Origin: Pseudomonadota bacterium | GTDB taxonomy: Bacteria; Myxococcota_A; UBA796; SXON01 | Length of the DNA: 64,000 nt | NCBI GenBank assembly: GCA_005778355.1 | Contig: SXON01000130.1 | Location: 32,639 to 96,638 of the forward strand | Direction of reading: 5' to 3' | Shown: piece after piece, positions 40,931-51,200 of the stretch | How the letters are laid out: every line of letters starts with the position of its first letter | Position numbering within the stretch: the stretch's first letter is position 1 | Translations under genes and position numbers: made by a program | The notes under the pieces: model-generated | The model's input: only the letters and a program-made list of their open reading frames with translations | The model's database searches: none | What the model was told of the DNA's origin: nothing

Positions 40931-42073
40931 CTACACCCCCACCCCAACCACCCCCGCGACCACCACCCGTACGCCACCGAACTCCGGCTCCGCCACGGTG
41001 AAGGCCTCCGTGCCGTCGCGGGTGAGAACTTTGCCGGGGCTCGGCGCCTGCCCTACCAGCCAGGCCCCGGTGCCGCGCACCCCCAGCATCCAGCGGCCCG
41101 TTCGGTAGTGGAGTCCGACGTCCAGCGCGGGGGCCACGGCGGCACCGGTGGCGTAAACGGGCTCCTCGTCGGTCGTGGGTACCCCGATGCGGCAAGCCAG
41201 CGGCGCCTCGTCGCAACCGAGCTCGAGGCCCGGCATCATCCCCGCGTAGACCGCCAGCGCCGGGGAGAGCACGAGCGCGCCGCCAAGGTCGAGATCGGCG
41301 CCCACGCGCAACGCGCCGCCGAAGGTGTAGGGCGACACCTGGTCGGCGCCGTTCTGCACGGAGTAGGCACGAGCCTCCCAGGAGAAGGCCGCGCCGAGGC
41401 GCAGGGGACCAGCCGGGACCGAGGCGCCGAGCTCCACCGCGGCGCCGGGGTGGAGGTTCGCCAGCGTTTCCCCGGCATAGCCGACGCCTCCCACGGCAAG
41501 CTCGAACCGGGGACCGCGCCCGGCATCGGCGGCGAAGGCGTCGGCGGGGAGCGTCACGCTGGCGATCTGTCCAGCTTCCACGCGTACCGTTTGCCCGGCC
41601 AGGATCCAGTCGCCGGTCGGTAAGCCCAGGCGGGCCGGGAGCTCGAGCCCGCCGGCCGCCCGCGCGCTGGCCAGGGTGGCGGTGCGCTTCAGCTCGGCAT
41701 CGAGCATCAGCTTGGGCGGCTCCATCGTCACCTGGGCCCGGTGCAGGCCCTCGGGCCCCCGCAGCTCCACCCAGCCGTAGTTTTGGCGGACGAAACTCTC
41801 GACTTGAGAGAGGTTCGCCCGAGCGTCGGTGCTGCCCAGGCTCGACGCGGCGCCGCGGGCCGCGCAGGCGAGCACCCGGTCGATGTCGGCCTCCCGGCGC
41901 GCGAGGTCGACGCAGAGTCCGCATAGATCGACATTGTCGGGCTCGAGGGCCAGGCCCTTCTCGACCTCGAGCTCGGCGTCGTCAAACCAGCCCCTCTTGT
42001 AGAAGATGCGCGCCTGAGCGGCGTGGTAGTCGGCGCTCTCGGCTGCGGCGGCGAGGGCAACGAAGAGCAGCAT
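40931..42073 (-). CDS. TPR plus outer-membrane beta-barrel-like protein
   Basis: The 380-residue protein has a short signal (MLLFVALAAAA). Residues about 14-95 form one or two TPR-like helical hairpins (YHAAQARIFYKRGWFDDAEL, VEKGLALEPDNVDLCGLC). From about residue 165 the sequence is beta-rich with alternating small and aromatic residues, like an eight- or ten-strand outer-membrane barrel (RFELAVGGVGYAGETLAN; PYTFGGALRVGADLDLGGAL), ending in FGGVRVVVAGVVGVGV. It is the last gene of the nine-gene operon that starts at 51549. Its start codon overlaps the stop of the ABC ATPase gene. A role linking the importer to the outer membrane is inference. Confidence 0.75.
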   Translation of the reverse strand: MLLFVALAAAAESADYHAAQARIFYKRGWFDDAELEVEKGLALEPDNVDLCGLCVDLARREADIDRVLACAARGAASSLGSTDARANLSQVESFVRQNYGWVELRGPEGLHRAQVTMEPPKLMLDAELKRTATLASARAAGGLELPARLGLPTGDWILAGQTVRVEAGQIASVTLPADAFAADAGRGPRFELAVGGVGYAGETLANLHPGAAVELGASVPAGPLRLGAAFSWEARAYSVQNGADQVSPYTFGGALRVGADLDLGGALVLSPALAVYAGMMPGLELGCDEAPLACRIGVPTTDEEPVYATGAAVAPALDVGLHYRTGRWMLGVRGTGAWLVGQAPSPGKVLTRDGTEAFTVAEPEFGGVRVVVAGVVGVGV

Positions 42074-42801
42074 CAGAGGGTCTCCAGCAGCCGGCGGGCG
42101 GCAGGGTGCGTGGCGTTCTCCACCTCGGCGGCCGCGTGGTCGGCCACCACGCGCCCGGCGTGCATGAATACCACCCGGGTGCAGGCGTGCAGGGCAGCGA
42201 TGAGATCGTGGGTAACCATCACGACGGCTCGTGAGGCGTCGTGTCGCGACAGCAGAAGGTCGATGAACTCGGCCCGGCGCGGCGCGTCGAGGCCTGCGGT
42301 GGGCTCATCGAGCAGGGTGACGAGCGGGTCGGCGAGCCAGAGGCAGGCCAGCGTGACCCGGCGACGCTCACCGCCGCTGAGCTCGCTCGGGTAGGCGCTT
42401 CGGCGGTGTTCGAGGCCGACCCATTGGAGGGCGTTCGCGACGGCGTCTCGCTCGCCGGGCCGGTGTACGCGCGCGGCTTCGAACAGCGCCTCGCGTACGC
42501 GGAGGCCGGGGTGAAGCGCCGCCGCCGCGTCCTGCACGAGCAGCTGGGCCCGGGGTGGCGGGCGACGAGCCTCTTCGGGATCGACGCCGAGGAGCGAGAC
42601 CCGTCCGCAGAGCCGGGGCAAGAAGCCGCAGGCGGCCCGCAAGAGCGTGGTCTTTCCACAGCCCGAGGCGCCGACGATGGCCACGATCTCGCCGGCAAAC
42701 ACGCGCAGATCGACCCCGTCCACCGCTCGCGTCCTGGCCTCCTGGAAGAAGCCGGCACGGTGCTCCACCACCAGCCCGTCGAGGGCGAGAAGCGGCGTCA
42801 C
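42073..42801 (-). CDS. ABC transporter ATPase, DppF/NikE-like
   Basis: The GTG at 42801 overlaps the previous stop and gives 242 residues. Walker A is GASGCGKT, Q-loop region QLLVQDAAAALHPGLRV, signature LSGGERRRV, Walker B VTLLDEPTAGLD, and switch VMVTHD. ALHPGLRV is typical of oligopeptide/nickel-type ATPases. The C-terminal oligopeptide (oligo_HPY) extension is absent, so it is closer in length to NikE than to OppF. It pairs with the preceding ATPase to power uptake through the two permeases. Confidence 0.92.
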   Translation of the reverse strand: MTPLLALDGLVVEHRAGFFQEARTRAVDGVDLRVFAGEIVAIVGASGCGKTTLLRAACGFLPRLCGRVSLLGVDPEEARRPPPRAQLLVQDAAAALHPGLRVREALFEAARVHRPGERDAVANALQWVGLEHRRSAYPSELSGGERRRVTLACLWLADPLVTLLDEPTAGLDAPRRAEFIDLLLSRHDASRAVVMVTHDLIAALHACTRVVFMHAGRVVADHAAAEVENATHPAARRLLETL

Positions 42802-43505
42802 GCGCGTCGCCGTCGAAGGGCGAGGGTGGCGTCCCAGAGCGGCCGGCCCGCGCCGACGAGGGCAGAGGGGCGCGCGGCCTCGTCCACCACCCGCCCGTCG
42901 CCGAGCACGTAGACGCGGTCGCACGCGGCGTCGACCAGCTCGAGGTCGTGCGTGACGAGCACCACCGCGTGCTCCCGCAACCCGCGCAACCCGTGGACAA
43001 TCTCCCGCTGTACCGGGGCGTCGAGCCCTGTGGTGGGCTCGTCGCACAGCAACACCGGGGCGCCGGCGGCGAGCGCCACGGCGAGGGCAACGCGCTGGGC
43101 CATTCCTCCGGAGAGCTCGTGTGGATAACGTGTCGCGACGAAGCTTGGTTCCTCGAAGCCGGCGCGGCGCAAGCAGGGAAGGGGATCGCCGCCCGCCCGG
43201 GTGATGGAGCGTGCGACGGTGGAGAGGGGGTCGAGCGAGCCGCGGGCGTCCTGGGCGAGCTTGCTCAGCACCCGTCCGCGCAGGTCTCGAGGATCGGCGG
43301 GGCTCCCATCGACGAGCACGCGCCCGCTGGTGAGACCGGGCCGGAAGGGCAGGAGTCCGAGAACCGCGCGGAGTAGCGCTGACTTTCCGGACCCGCTCGG
43401 CCCGACGATGGCCACCAGCTCTCCCGTCGCGACGGAGAAGGACACGTCATCGAGCACGGGGCGCGTGCCCGCCATCGCGCGAAGACCCTCGGCGGTGAAC
43501 CTCAC
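42798..43505 (-). CDS. ABC transporter ATPase, DppD/NikD-like
   Basis: The GTG at 43505 overlaps the permease stop and gives 235 residues. Walker A is GPSGSGKS, with SKLAQDARGSLDPLSTV (the A-x-G-S-L-D-P-L loop of peptide ATPases), signature LSGGMAQRV, Walker B VLLCDEPTTGLD and VLVTHD. This is the first of two ATPases in a peptide/nickel-type importer. It has no C-terminal oligo_HPY domain. Confidence 0.92.
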   Translation of the reverse strand: MRFTAEGLRAMAGTRPVLDDVSFSVATGELVAIVGPSGSGKSALLRAVLGLLPFRPGLTSGRVLVDGSPADPRDLRGRVLSKLAQDARGSLDPLSTVARSITRAGGDPLPCLRRAGFEEPSFVATRYPHELSGGMAQRVALAVALAAGAPVLLCDEPTTGLDAPVQREIVHGLRGLREHAVVLVTHDLELVDAACDRVYVLGDGRVVDEAARPSALVGAGRPLWDATLALRRRRA

Positions 43506-44257
43506 CGGGGCCCCGGGGTCCACGCCGACGCGAGCGCGGCGAGCACGATGCAGAGACCCGGCGCGGCCCAGGCCGCCGCGTTGGCGCCGCCCCAGGTGAT
43601 GGCAAGGGCGAGCATGTTGCCGTAGGTGGGCGTCGGCTCCGCGACCCCGAGACCGCCAAGGTAGGCGAGGGTGGCGTCGAGAACAACCACTCCCCCGGCC
43701 GCGGCGCCCGCCCCGCGGAGGATCGCGGGTCCGCAGGCGACGTACACCACGTGGTAGGCGAGGATCCGCCCCTCGGGGATGCCCTGGCCTCGAGCCGCGA
43801 CGACGAACTCGGCCCGATTCAGCTCGCTGATGCGGTGGGCCACGGCGTCGGCCAGCGCGGGCGCGAAAGCGATACCCGTCGCGACCGCCATCGTGAGCGT
43901 GGATCCCCCGAAGGCCATCACGGCGAGCAGCGCGAGCACCAGCCGCGGCAACGCGGACAGCGCGCCACGGGAGGCCCGGGCGAGGGCGCCCGCCACGCCG
44001 CCCGACCAGGCGTCGAGTACCCCGAGCCCCACGCCGCCCAGGGCGCACGTCAGGGCGGCGCCCAGCGCGGCCGGCAAGAGCGTGGTGCTGGCCACGGCTA
44101 GCCGCGCCAGGACGGGCCGTCCAAGGTGATCGGCACCGAGCAGGAGCGTGGCAGAGGGCCCGGCGTCGGCCCGGCCTGCATCGACGACGAGTGCCCCGGG
44201 CGTGGCCAGACCCGACAGGGCCAGCGCCAGCAAGGCGGCAACGGCGAAGAGCCTCAT
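43502..44257 (-). CDS. ABC transporter permease, DppC-like
   Basis: The 251 residues have about six membrane helices. LLGADHLGRPVLARLAVAS matches the family's G-T-D-x-x-G-R-D segment with Asp and Gly kept. The EAA-type loop is RAEFVVAARGQGIPEGRIL (E-x-x-x-A-A-x-x-x-G), which contacts the ATPases. It is short for DppC (about 300), with a reduced N-terminus. Start and stop overlap both neighbours. Confidence 0.88.
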   Translation of the reverse strand: MRLFAVAALLALALSGLATPGALVVDAGRADAGPSATLLLGADHLGRPVLARLAVASTTLLPAALGAALTCALGGVGLGVLDAWSGGVAGALARASRGALSALPRLVLALLAVMAFGGSTLTMAVATGIAFAPALADAVAHRISELNRAEFVVAARGQGIPEGRILAYHVVYVACGPAILRGAGAAAGGVVVLDATLAYLGGLGVAEPTPTYGNMLALAITWGGANAAAWAAPGLCIVLAALASAWTPGPR

Positions 44258-45186
44258 CGTGCCCCCCTCGCGCGGGGGTCGATGCCGACCTCGACCAGCT
44301 CGGCACAGAGGCGCGCGGAGGCCACGGCCGTCCCCGCGAGCGCGGCAAGGCCAGCCGCGAGCGGCCAGTCGCGGAGGCGCACCGCCTGGAAGAACAGCGC
44401 CCCGGCGCCTCCGAGGGACAGCCCGTGCTCCACGACCACGAGGCTACCGAGCAGGACCGCGGCCTGCCCCGCGAGGGCGCGGGCGACCGGCACCACGAGA
44501 TGACGCGCCACTAGCGTGCCCACCGCGCCGCTGCGCGCCCGCTCCGCTTCCACGAAGGGGGCGTCGAGCAGCGTCTCGAGGTCGGCGCGCGCCGAGGCCG
44601 CCACCTGCGCCAGGTTCCCGCTCGACACTGCGAGGATGGTGACCGCGAGCAGGGTGCGTGCCGGGTGATCCTCGGCGGGCAAAGCGAACCACGCGGGGCG
44701 TGTCATCCACCCCCGCTCGATGCAGGCGTAGGCGATGGTGTTGAGCCCGTGCACCGCGATGAGCGCGAGGATCACTGCGGGAACCGCCGAGACGAGCTCC
44801 GCGCCCCGGCGGAACAAGCCGTGTCGCGACACGGTGAAGCCGACGACGACGGCCAAGAGCGCTGCTGCGCCCACGCGAAGGATCGAGGGACCACCGGTGT
44901 CGGCGAGCAAGGACAGCACCTGCGTCCCGGGGCGAACGGTGAGCGAGTGACCGAGGTCGCCCGACAGTGCCCGCGCCAGCGCGCGCGCGAGCCTCACCGG
45001 GAGCGGCGCGTCGAGCCCCCACTCCGCGGCGAGCAGAGGTCGCAGCTCCTCAGCGTTCGGCAGCGTGTCGATCGCGTCGCCCGGCGCCAGCGCAAGGAGC
45101 ACCTGCACCAGCACCATCGCCCCGGCGGCGGTGGCCAGGAAGCCGGCCCCCCGGCGCGCGAGGGCGAGCGCTAGCGGTCGCGACAT
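44254..45186 (-). CDS. ABC transporter permease, DppB-like
   Basis: The 310 residues have an N-terminal helix with LVQVLLALAPGDAI (the P-G-D motif of DppB-type permeases), then a periplasmic part with LAAEWGLDAPLPVRLARAL and SGDLGHSL, as in the family. The EAA loop is RADLETLLDAPFVEAERARSGAV. About six membrane helices are present. It pairs with the DppC-like permease and starts 9 nt after the substrate-binding-protein stop. Confidence 0.9.
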   Translation of the reverse strand: MSRPLALALARRGAGFLATAAGAMVLVQVLLALAPGDAIDTLPNAEELRPLLAAEWGLDAPLPVRLARALARALSGDLGHSLTVRPGTQVLSLLADTGGPSILRVGAAALLAVVVGFTVSRHGLFRRGAELVSAVPAVILALIAVHGLNTIAYACIERGWMTRPAWFALPAEDHPARTLLAVTILAVSSGNLAQVAASARADLETLLDAPFVEAERARSGAVGTLVARHLVVPVARALAGQAAVLLGSLVVVEHGLSLGGAGALFFQAVRLRDWPLAAGLAALAGTAVASARLCAELVEVGIDPRARGAR

Positions 45187-45195
45187 CCCCGGGCG

Positions 45196-46695
45196 CTACT
45201 TCATCTGCCACTGCGGCGCGAAGGTGAAGAAGTAGAACGGGTGCACCACCACGTTCTTCACCCGGACCGAGAGCGCGGCGTAGCTGTCGAGCGTCCACAG
45301 GAACACCATCGGCTGGTCGGCCGCCACCTTGGCGTGCACCTGCCGAAGGGCGGACTTTCGTGCGAAGGGGTCGAGGCTGTCGCGGGCTTGATCGAGCAGC
45401 TTGTCGACCTCGGGATTCCGGTATCCCACGAAGTTTCGCGCCCCAAGGCTATGGAATTGCTCCCGAATGTCCTCGTTGCGGTCGAAGGTCCACTGGGAAA
45501 GCACCAGGTCGAAGTCGCGATCCCGCCACACCCGCTGCTTCCAGGCCGCGTCGTCGAGGAACTCGACGTTGAGCTTGATGCCGGCCGTCTGCAGCTGCGA
45601 CTGCAGGTTGACGGCTACCTCCTGGGCGCTCTCCAAGGACTGGTGGGCCACCAGCGTCATCGCCACCGCGTGACCATCCCGCGTCCAATACTCGCCGTCC
45701 TTGGCCCAGCCGGCCGAGGCGAGGAGCCCGCCCGCGGCCGTCGCGTCGTTGGGGGGCGGGCGGACATCGTGGTTGTAGTAGGGGCTCGACTTCACGAAGG
45801 GACCGCTGAGCAGGTCGCCGGTGCCGACGGGTGCCAACAGGTTGCCCACGTCGACCAGCTGAGCGAGTCCCTGCCTCACCGGGGCTTTGTCGAAGGGGGC
45901 GCGCGCCTCGTTGAAGCCGATGTACCACCAGGAGTTGGTCTGGTAGGGGTAAAGCTCCACCTTGCGGTTGTTCTGCAACATCGCGAGATCGCGAGGCAAG
46001 ACGCGTACCAGCGCCTCGAGCGACTCGTAGAGGATCAGCTTGGCCTGGTAGTTCTTGTCGGCCACCTCGCGCATCGTCATCTCGCCGATGCCGACGCTGT
46101 CGCGCCAGCTCGCGTTCTTCTTGAAGGTGATGCTGTTGTCTTCATTGAAGCTCGACAACGCGTAGGGCCCGGAGCCGACCGGGCGATTCTTGAAGGGGTC
46201 GGTACGCTTGACCACCGTCGACGTGAAGGCGTGCCGCGGGAGGATCTTGAAGAAGAGTTTCTCCTCGGGACGCGACTCCGGGCGAACGAAGCGGATCGTC
46301 ACTGTGCGCGTGTCGGAGGCCACGGCGTCGGCGATCCAGGCCACGCGGCCGGCCTCGGTGGAGGATGTGGCCTTGTCTTGCATCGCCTTGATGGTGAAGA
46401 CGACGTCGTCGGCGGTGACCGGCTTGTCGTCGTGCCAGTTCGCGTCGCTGCGCAGGGTGACGGTCATGCTCAGGCGGTCGGGCGCCACCTCGAAGCTCTC
46501 GGCGAGGGCCGGGGTGGTGGCGAGCTCCAGGTTGTCGGTGAAAAGGGACTCGAAAAGAAGCTCGTTGGCGCGCGCCTCGGGCATCGTCGACCCGAAAATC
46601 GGGTTGAGGATCGGCGGCGCCTGGTCTTCCGCGTAGCGGAGGCCGGCCGCGCCCGCGGGGGCGGCGAGGAGGGCGAGGGGGAGGAGCAGGCGCAT
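45196..46695 (-). CDS. Peptide/nickel-type ABC substrate-binding protein (SBP family 5)
   Basis: The ATG at 46695 gives 499 residues with a signal peptide (MRLLLPLALLAAPAGAA) and no lipobox Cys, so it should be a free periplasmic protein. The SBP_bac_5 pattern is clear: NPIFGSTMPEARANELLFESL, LRSDANWHDDKPVTADDVVFT, and ALSSFNEDNSITFKKN near residue 180. It lies at the centre of the importer gene block. The ligand (oligopeptide, metal chelate or other) cannot be predicted from sequence alone. Confidence 0.92.
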   Translation of the reverse strand: MRLLLPLALLAAPAGAAGLRYAEDQAPPILNPIFGSTMPEARANELLFESLFTDNLELATTPALAESFEVAPDRLSMTVTLRSDANWHDDKPVTADDVVFTIKAMQDKATSSTEAGRVAWIADAVASDTRTVTIRFVRPESRPEEKLFFKILPRHAFTSTVVKRTDPFKNRPVGSGPYALSSFNEDNSITFKKNASWRDSVGIGEMTMREVADKNYQAKLILYESLEALVRVLPRDLAMLQNNRKVELYPYQTNSWWYIGFNEARAPFDKAPVRQGLAQLVDVGNLLAPVGTGDLLSGPFVKSSPYYNHDVRPPPNDATAAGGLLASAGWAKDGEYWTRDGHAVAMTLVAHQSLESAQEVAVNLQSQLQTAGIKLNVEFLDDAAWKQRVWRDRDFDLVLSQWTFDRNEDIREQFHSLGARNFVGYRNPEVDKLLDQARDSLDPFARKSALRQVHAKVAADQPMVFLWTLDSYAALSVRVKNVVVHPFYFFTFAPQWQMK

Positions 46696-46705
46696 GAAGT
46701 TCCTT

Positions 46706-47824
46706 CTATTCGCGGCTGTCGCCGCGGCGATCAATGCCCTCGAGCACGACGAGCGTGTTTACCGTCTCGTCGAGCGTGGCAACGGCAGGGTAGGCGGCGC
46801 GGATCGGCTCGATGGCGTCGAGCGCCTCGCGGGTTCGACCGGTCTGGAGCTGTGCGCTCGCCACCACCGCGAAGAGCGTCGGCGAGTTGACGGGGCCGAC
46901 GGCGCGGGGCGACTCGTGGTCGAGCGCGAGTTGGCCGAGGGCAAGGGCGCAGGCGGGGCGCTGGCTCTCCAGCGCGGCCACGGCCATGTCGACGAGGGCA
47001 CGGGCGCGGGTGGACTCGACGAGGCGGAGGTCGTCGAGCAGGGCACGCCCGTCGGGGCTCGCGCCACCGGCGAGAGCGGTGCGCCAGGCGTCAAGCTCGG
47101 CATCGACGGCCCGCACCTTGGCACGGCAGGCATCGGCGTCGGCGAGCGCGTCGCTAGCGGGCTCTGGGAGGGCCGGCGGCTGGCCGCTGCCGTCGAGCCG
47201 GCCCGAGAACAAGCTCGTGTCGGTGGCGGGTGGGAGGGCGGCCGCCCGCTCGGTAAGGGCGAGCGTGGTCAGCATCCAGGGGTCGGGGAAGCGTCGCTCG
47301 GCGAGGGCGGTGTCTTCCACGAGGACCGGCACCGTGGCCAGCGCGACGAGGCTGGCCGCTGGCTGCGCCCCACTGCGGACGGCCTGGTGGAGAGCCACGC
47401 GTTCCGCCACCGTCGCCGGGGTGTCCGCTCCCCAGCCCTCGGAGAGCGGGACCTCGACGACCCCGCCATCGACGGCGAGGCTGGCCGCGAGGTGACGCAG
47501 TCCAGACTCGGGGTCGACACCACGGTCCAGCCAGCGACGGTCGAGCTCCACCCAGGCGCTCGCGTTGGCGCCCGCCAGAACCCAGTAAAAACGTGCCAAC
47601 TCGGCGTGCGCCCTGGCCGCCGGGTCGCCACCGGCCGCCACTGCTTCCAGCCAGTCATTCCGGTGGAAGGCGATCCAGCCCTCGCGGTGCGTCGCGACGC
47701 GCGCCGTGAAGCGCTCGGGCTGGTTGACCACCTCGGCCACCCAGCCACTCGCGAGCTCGGGCCTCACCACCACCTCGGTCGGCGCCTCGCCGCAGGCCGC
47801 GAGGGCGAGCCACGCGGCCAGCAC
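46706..47824 (-). CDS. Helical (TPR-like) lipoprotein of the importer operon
   Basis: It starts at a GTG directly beside the preceding stop. The 372-residue product has signal MLAAWLALAAC (Cys11). The body is Ala/Leu-rich and helical, with Trp-bearing helices (HREGWIAFHRNDWLEAV, RFYWVLAGANASAWVELDRR) and C-terminal TPR-like hairpins (LFAVVASAQLQTGRTREAL, then IEPIRAAYPAVATL). No catalytic motif is visible. It probably serves as an envelope scaffold for the importer or the pseudokinase product. Confidence 0.75.
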   Translation of the reverse strand: MLAAWLALAACGEAPTEVVVRPELASGWVAEVVNQPERFTARVATHREGWIAFHRNDWLEAVAAGGDPAARAHAELARFYWVLAGANASAWVELDRRWLDRGVDPESGLRHLAASLAVDGGVVEVPLSEGWGADTPATVAERVALHQAVRSGAQPAASLVALATVPVLVEDTALAERRFPDPWMLTTLALTERAAALPPATDTSLFSGRLDGSGQPPALPEPASDALADADACRAKVRAVDAELDAWRTALAGGASPDGRALLDDLRLVESTRARALVDMAVAALESQRPACALALGQLALDHESPRAVGPVNSPTLFAVVASAQLQTGRTREALDAIEPIRAAYPAVATLDETVNTLVVLEGIDRRGDSRE

Positions 47825-48226
47825 CTACTCGCCCTCGTAGCTGCCGCCGGCGTCCTGCGCCCGGTCTGGGTACTTGTTCGGATCGATGTCGACATTGCTA
47901 TTATCGACCTTGATCGTGTCTTCGGTCAGGGTGACCGCATCGAGAACCAGCTCGCCCTTCTTGAAGTAGAACTCGCTCTTGGCGGGGTGGTAGCCCACCT
48001 TGAAGAACTCGATGGCATAGTCAGTACGCCGTGCGAGTTTGACTCGAGTGCCCTCGTCGTCGCGGAGGTAGTCGATGATGAACTTGCCCGAGTCGTCGGT
48101 GACGATCTCGACGCCTCCCGGCGACAAGGCCACGTTGGCCCGCTCGATGGGCTCGCCGTTCCGATCGGTCACCTGACCGGTAATGGCGTGGTGGGCGCTG
48201 CAGGCGAGGAGGAATGTGAGCATCAT
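47825..48226 (-). CDS. Small lipoprotein with carboxypeptidase-regulatory-like domain
   Basis: The 133 residues begin MMLTFLLAC, a minimal lipobox with Cys9. They form one beta-sandwich: ITGQVTDRNGEPIERANVAL, then VTDDSGKFIIDYL and DYAIEFFKVGYHPAKSEF, the carboxypeptidase-D regulatory-like pattern. The acidic tail is DNSNVDIDPNKYPD. The start ATG overlaps the pseudokinase stop (ATGA), so translation is coupled to it. Confidence 0.82.
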   Translation of the reverse strand: MMLTFLLACSAHHAITGQVTDRNGEPIERANVALSPGGVEIVTDDSGKFIIDYLRDDEGTRVKLARRTDYAIEFFKVGYHPAKSEFYFKKGELVLDAVTLTEDTIKVDNSNVDIDPNKYPDRAQDAGGSYEGE

Positions 48227-51200
48227 TGCAGTCGCGACCGGATGTCGGAGAGCTTGGCGAGCTCGGTGTCGGCCTTCTTCTCGAGATCGGCCCGCGCCTG
48301 GGTGCCGACGTGCGCCTTGAAGCGTTCCCAGCCGCGGATGGCGTTCTCGAGCAGCTCGAGGTCTTCGCCCGACTTGTAGAACTTGCCCTGCCAGGCCGCG
48401 GCCTGGATCTCGTAGATCTCGGCCTTCTTGCTGTACACCAGCTCAGACGGCAATCGAGCCCAGTACTTCTCCGCCTTTTGCGACATCTCGAGTGCCCGTG
48501 CGTAGTCGCCACGGTTCACGTAGAAGCGCGCGTAGTCCGAGAGGAAAACCGGGTTGTACTGGTTTTCCGGCAGCTGCATGATCTGCTCGAGGTAGCGCTT
48601 GGTGCCGGCGTCATCGCCCTTCTTCTGGGCGTTCATCAACAAGAGCGCCCGGGAGCGCGTGTACTGAGGGTCGGTGTCTTCTACCAGCTCGAGGAGTCCC
48701 ACGTCGCTGCTGGCCAACTTCCCCTTCTTGGCGGCTTCCACATAAGCGTCGAGGTTTGTCGCCTCCTCCACCACGTCGAGGGCGGCCGTCGTGGAGGTCG
48801 TCGCTGTCGTGGGTGCGGATGCCTTCGATGCCGTGGATGCGCTCGTCGGGGTGGTTTTCGGCGTGCTGGTGGTCGGCGCCTTGGCGGCGGCGGTCGATGT
48901 GGAGACTGAGCTGGTGCTCGGGGGCTTCGACGGGGGCGTGCTCGTCGACTTTGCCGTCGTCGTTGAGCTTGTCGTCGGCTTCGATGTCGATGTCGTCGTG
49001 GCCTTTGGCGCTGCGGTGGCGCTCGGGCTCGCCTTCGGTGTGGAGGCCACGGGCGCCGCTGCTGGGGCGGCCGCAGGCGTCGCCTTCACCGGCGCCGGGG
49101 CGGGGGCGGGGACGGCCGCCACCGGAACTGGCGGGGTGCTCGGAGCCGTGGCCGTGGGCGTGGCCGGCGGGTCGTCGAGCCCGGCCAGCACGGCGGCGGG
49201 ATCGTCCGGCACCGCGGCGGCAGGCGCCGGCACCTCGGGGCGCGCGGTCTCGGAGTTCGCGGGCACGGCGGCCGGGGCCTCCACGGCAGGCGGAGCCACG
49301 GTGGCGGCACTCCGTTCGGGCAGTCCGTCGGGCATCAGCGACCGGTACCCGAGCCACACGGCACCGCTACACAGCAGCATCAGGCCGAGTCCACCGAGGA
49401 GGGCGGTGGTGAAGATGCCGCCGCCGGACGATGGAGGCGGCGAGTCGAAGACCGGGTCGGGAGCGGGTGCGGACCGGGGCGGGCGCGGCGCGGGCGGCGC
49501 GAGCGGTCGGCTGTGAGAGAGCATCGGCGGCGGTGCAGATGCCACGGGGGCTGACGGCACCGTCGAGGGTGGCGCCGGTGAGGGGGGTACCGGGGCAGGA
49601 CCGGAGAGCGCCGGTGGCGCGGGGCCGTCAGCGGGGGAGAGGGTCCCGCCGGCGACTGGGGCAGGCGTGGCCCCCTTGGCGCCCTTCCGGGGAGGCGGTG
49701 GCTTGTTGACCTGGCCGGGCGGAGGGGCGCGATCGAGAGCGCTACGACGCTTTGGCGTGAGCACGGGGGGCGGCGGCGCCAGCACGGGCGGGGCCGCCTC
49801 GACCACGGGCGGCGCGGCCTCCGGAGGGGGAAGCGGCACGGCCGTTAGGATGGGCGGGGGCGCGGCATCGACGACCGGATCGAAGGCTGAACTCGCCGGG
49901 ACGACACCGTCGTGGGCGCCCTCGCTGGCTTCCAGCGCCGGGATCAATTCGCCGTCGGCCGCCTCGGTGCCCCCGTGCACAGCCGCGTTGGCGGCAAGCG
50001 ACCCGGCAGCCACCCCGTCGGTCCCGAATGCCACCGGCGAGCGTGCCAACCCGGGGGGTGCGAAGGGGGAGGGGGCCGGCGCCAGGGTGGGCGAGGAGGT
50101 CCGGGGCGCCTCGGCGAAGAACGGCGGCGTGTCGCCGCTCGGTCCGGGCGCGGGTGCGGTTCTGGCCGGGGGATCCTCGAGGGGTGCCAGAGTGGGCGGG
50201 CTAGGCGGCGGCGTGGCTAGGGCGCCTCCCGACGAGCCGTGGGCAATGTAGGCCGCCGTGCTGTCCGGCGGCACGTCGCGGTTGAGCGCCTCGAGGGGCG
50301 GCAGCGAGCCCTCGTGGGTTTGCGTCCACTCGGTCTTCTCGGCGTTAGCCGTGCCGGTCTGCTCGGCGCTCGACCCGACGGGAACGTCGGCGCGTTCCTT
50401 TGCCACGCGCTCGGCGAGCGCTTGGGCGGCCACGGCGGCCGTGGCCATCGGGTCGGGATCGATCCGGGTGGCTGGGGAGTCGTCGAACGCGTCGCCTCCC
50501 TCCGGCGAGTCGGGCGCGCTGTCGATACCGGCCACGTAGCCACCGCCCCCGTGGCCGGAGCCGGGTTGCGACGCGCCCGCCAGACCGGCGGTCGACGAGA
50601 CGCTGCCCTGGAGCAGGGGCGCCAGAAAGGCCCGCGTGTCTTCGCTGATGCTCGCGAAGCTGTAGCCGGCCATGAGTCCGCGCAGGTCTTCACGAAGCAC
50701 GAAAGCCCGCTGGTACCGGTGGCGTGGGTTGAGGGAGAGCGCCCGGAAGAGCACCTTGTCCAGCCCCGGCATTCGCTCTTTCACGCGCAGCAGGTGCGAG
50801 GTGACCTCGGCCCTGCGAACCTTGTGAATCGTCTGAAGGTTGGACTCGGCGCGGAAGAGGCTCTCGAGGGTGAGCACCTCGTAGAGGCAGGCACCAAGCG
50901 AGAAAATGTCCGAGGCTGGCGTGAGCTTCTGGTCGGGGTGGGTCTGCTCGGGCGACAGGTACTCCATCCGAGCGGGCACCGGCGCCGACACGCCACCGTG
51001 CGGGAAACTCGTGGGGCTGCGGGCGAGGCCGTAGCTGCCCACCAGCACCTTTCCCTCTCGCGTGAGGAACAGGGCCGACGGCTTCAGCGCGTAGTGCAGC
51101 ACGTGCTCGGTGGCCGAGCCCTTGCCGCTGCGCCCATGTAGCGCTTCGAGGCCGTTGCAGATCTGCGTGGCGATGTTGAGGAAGACGTTGTGGGGGATCT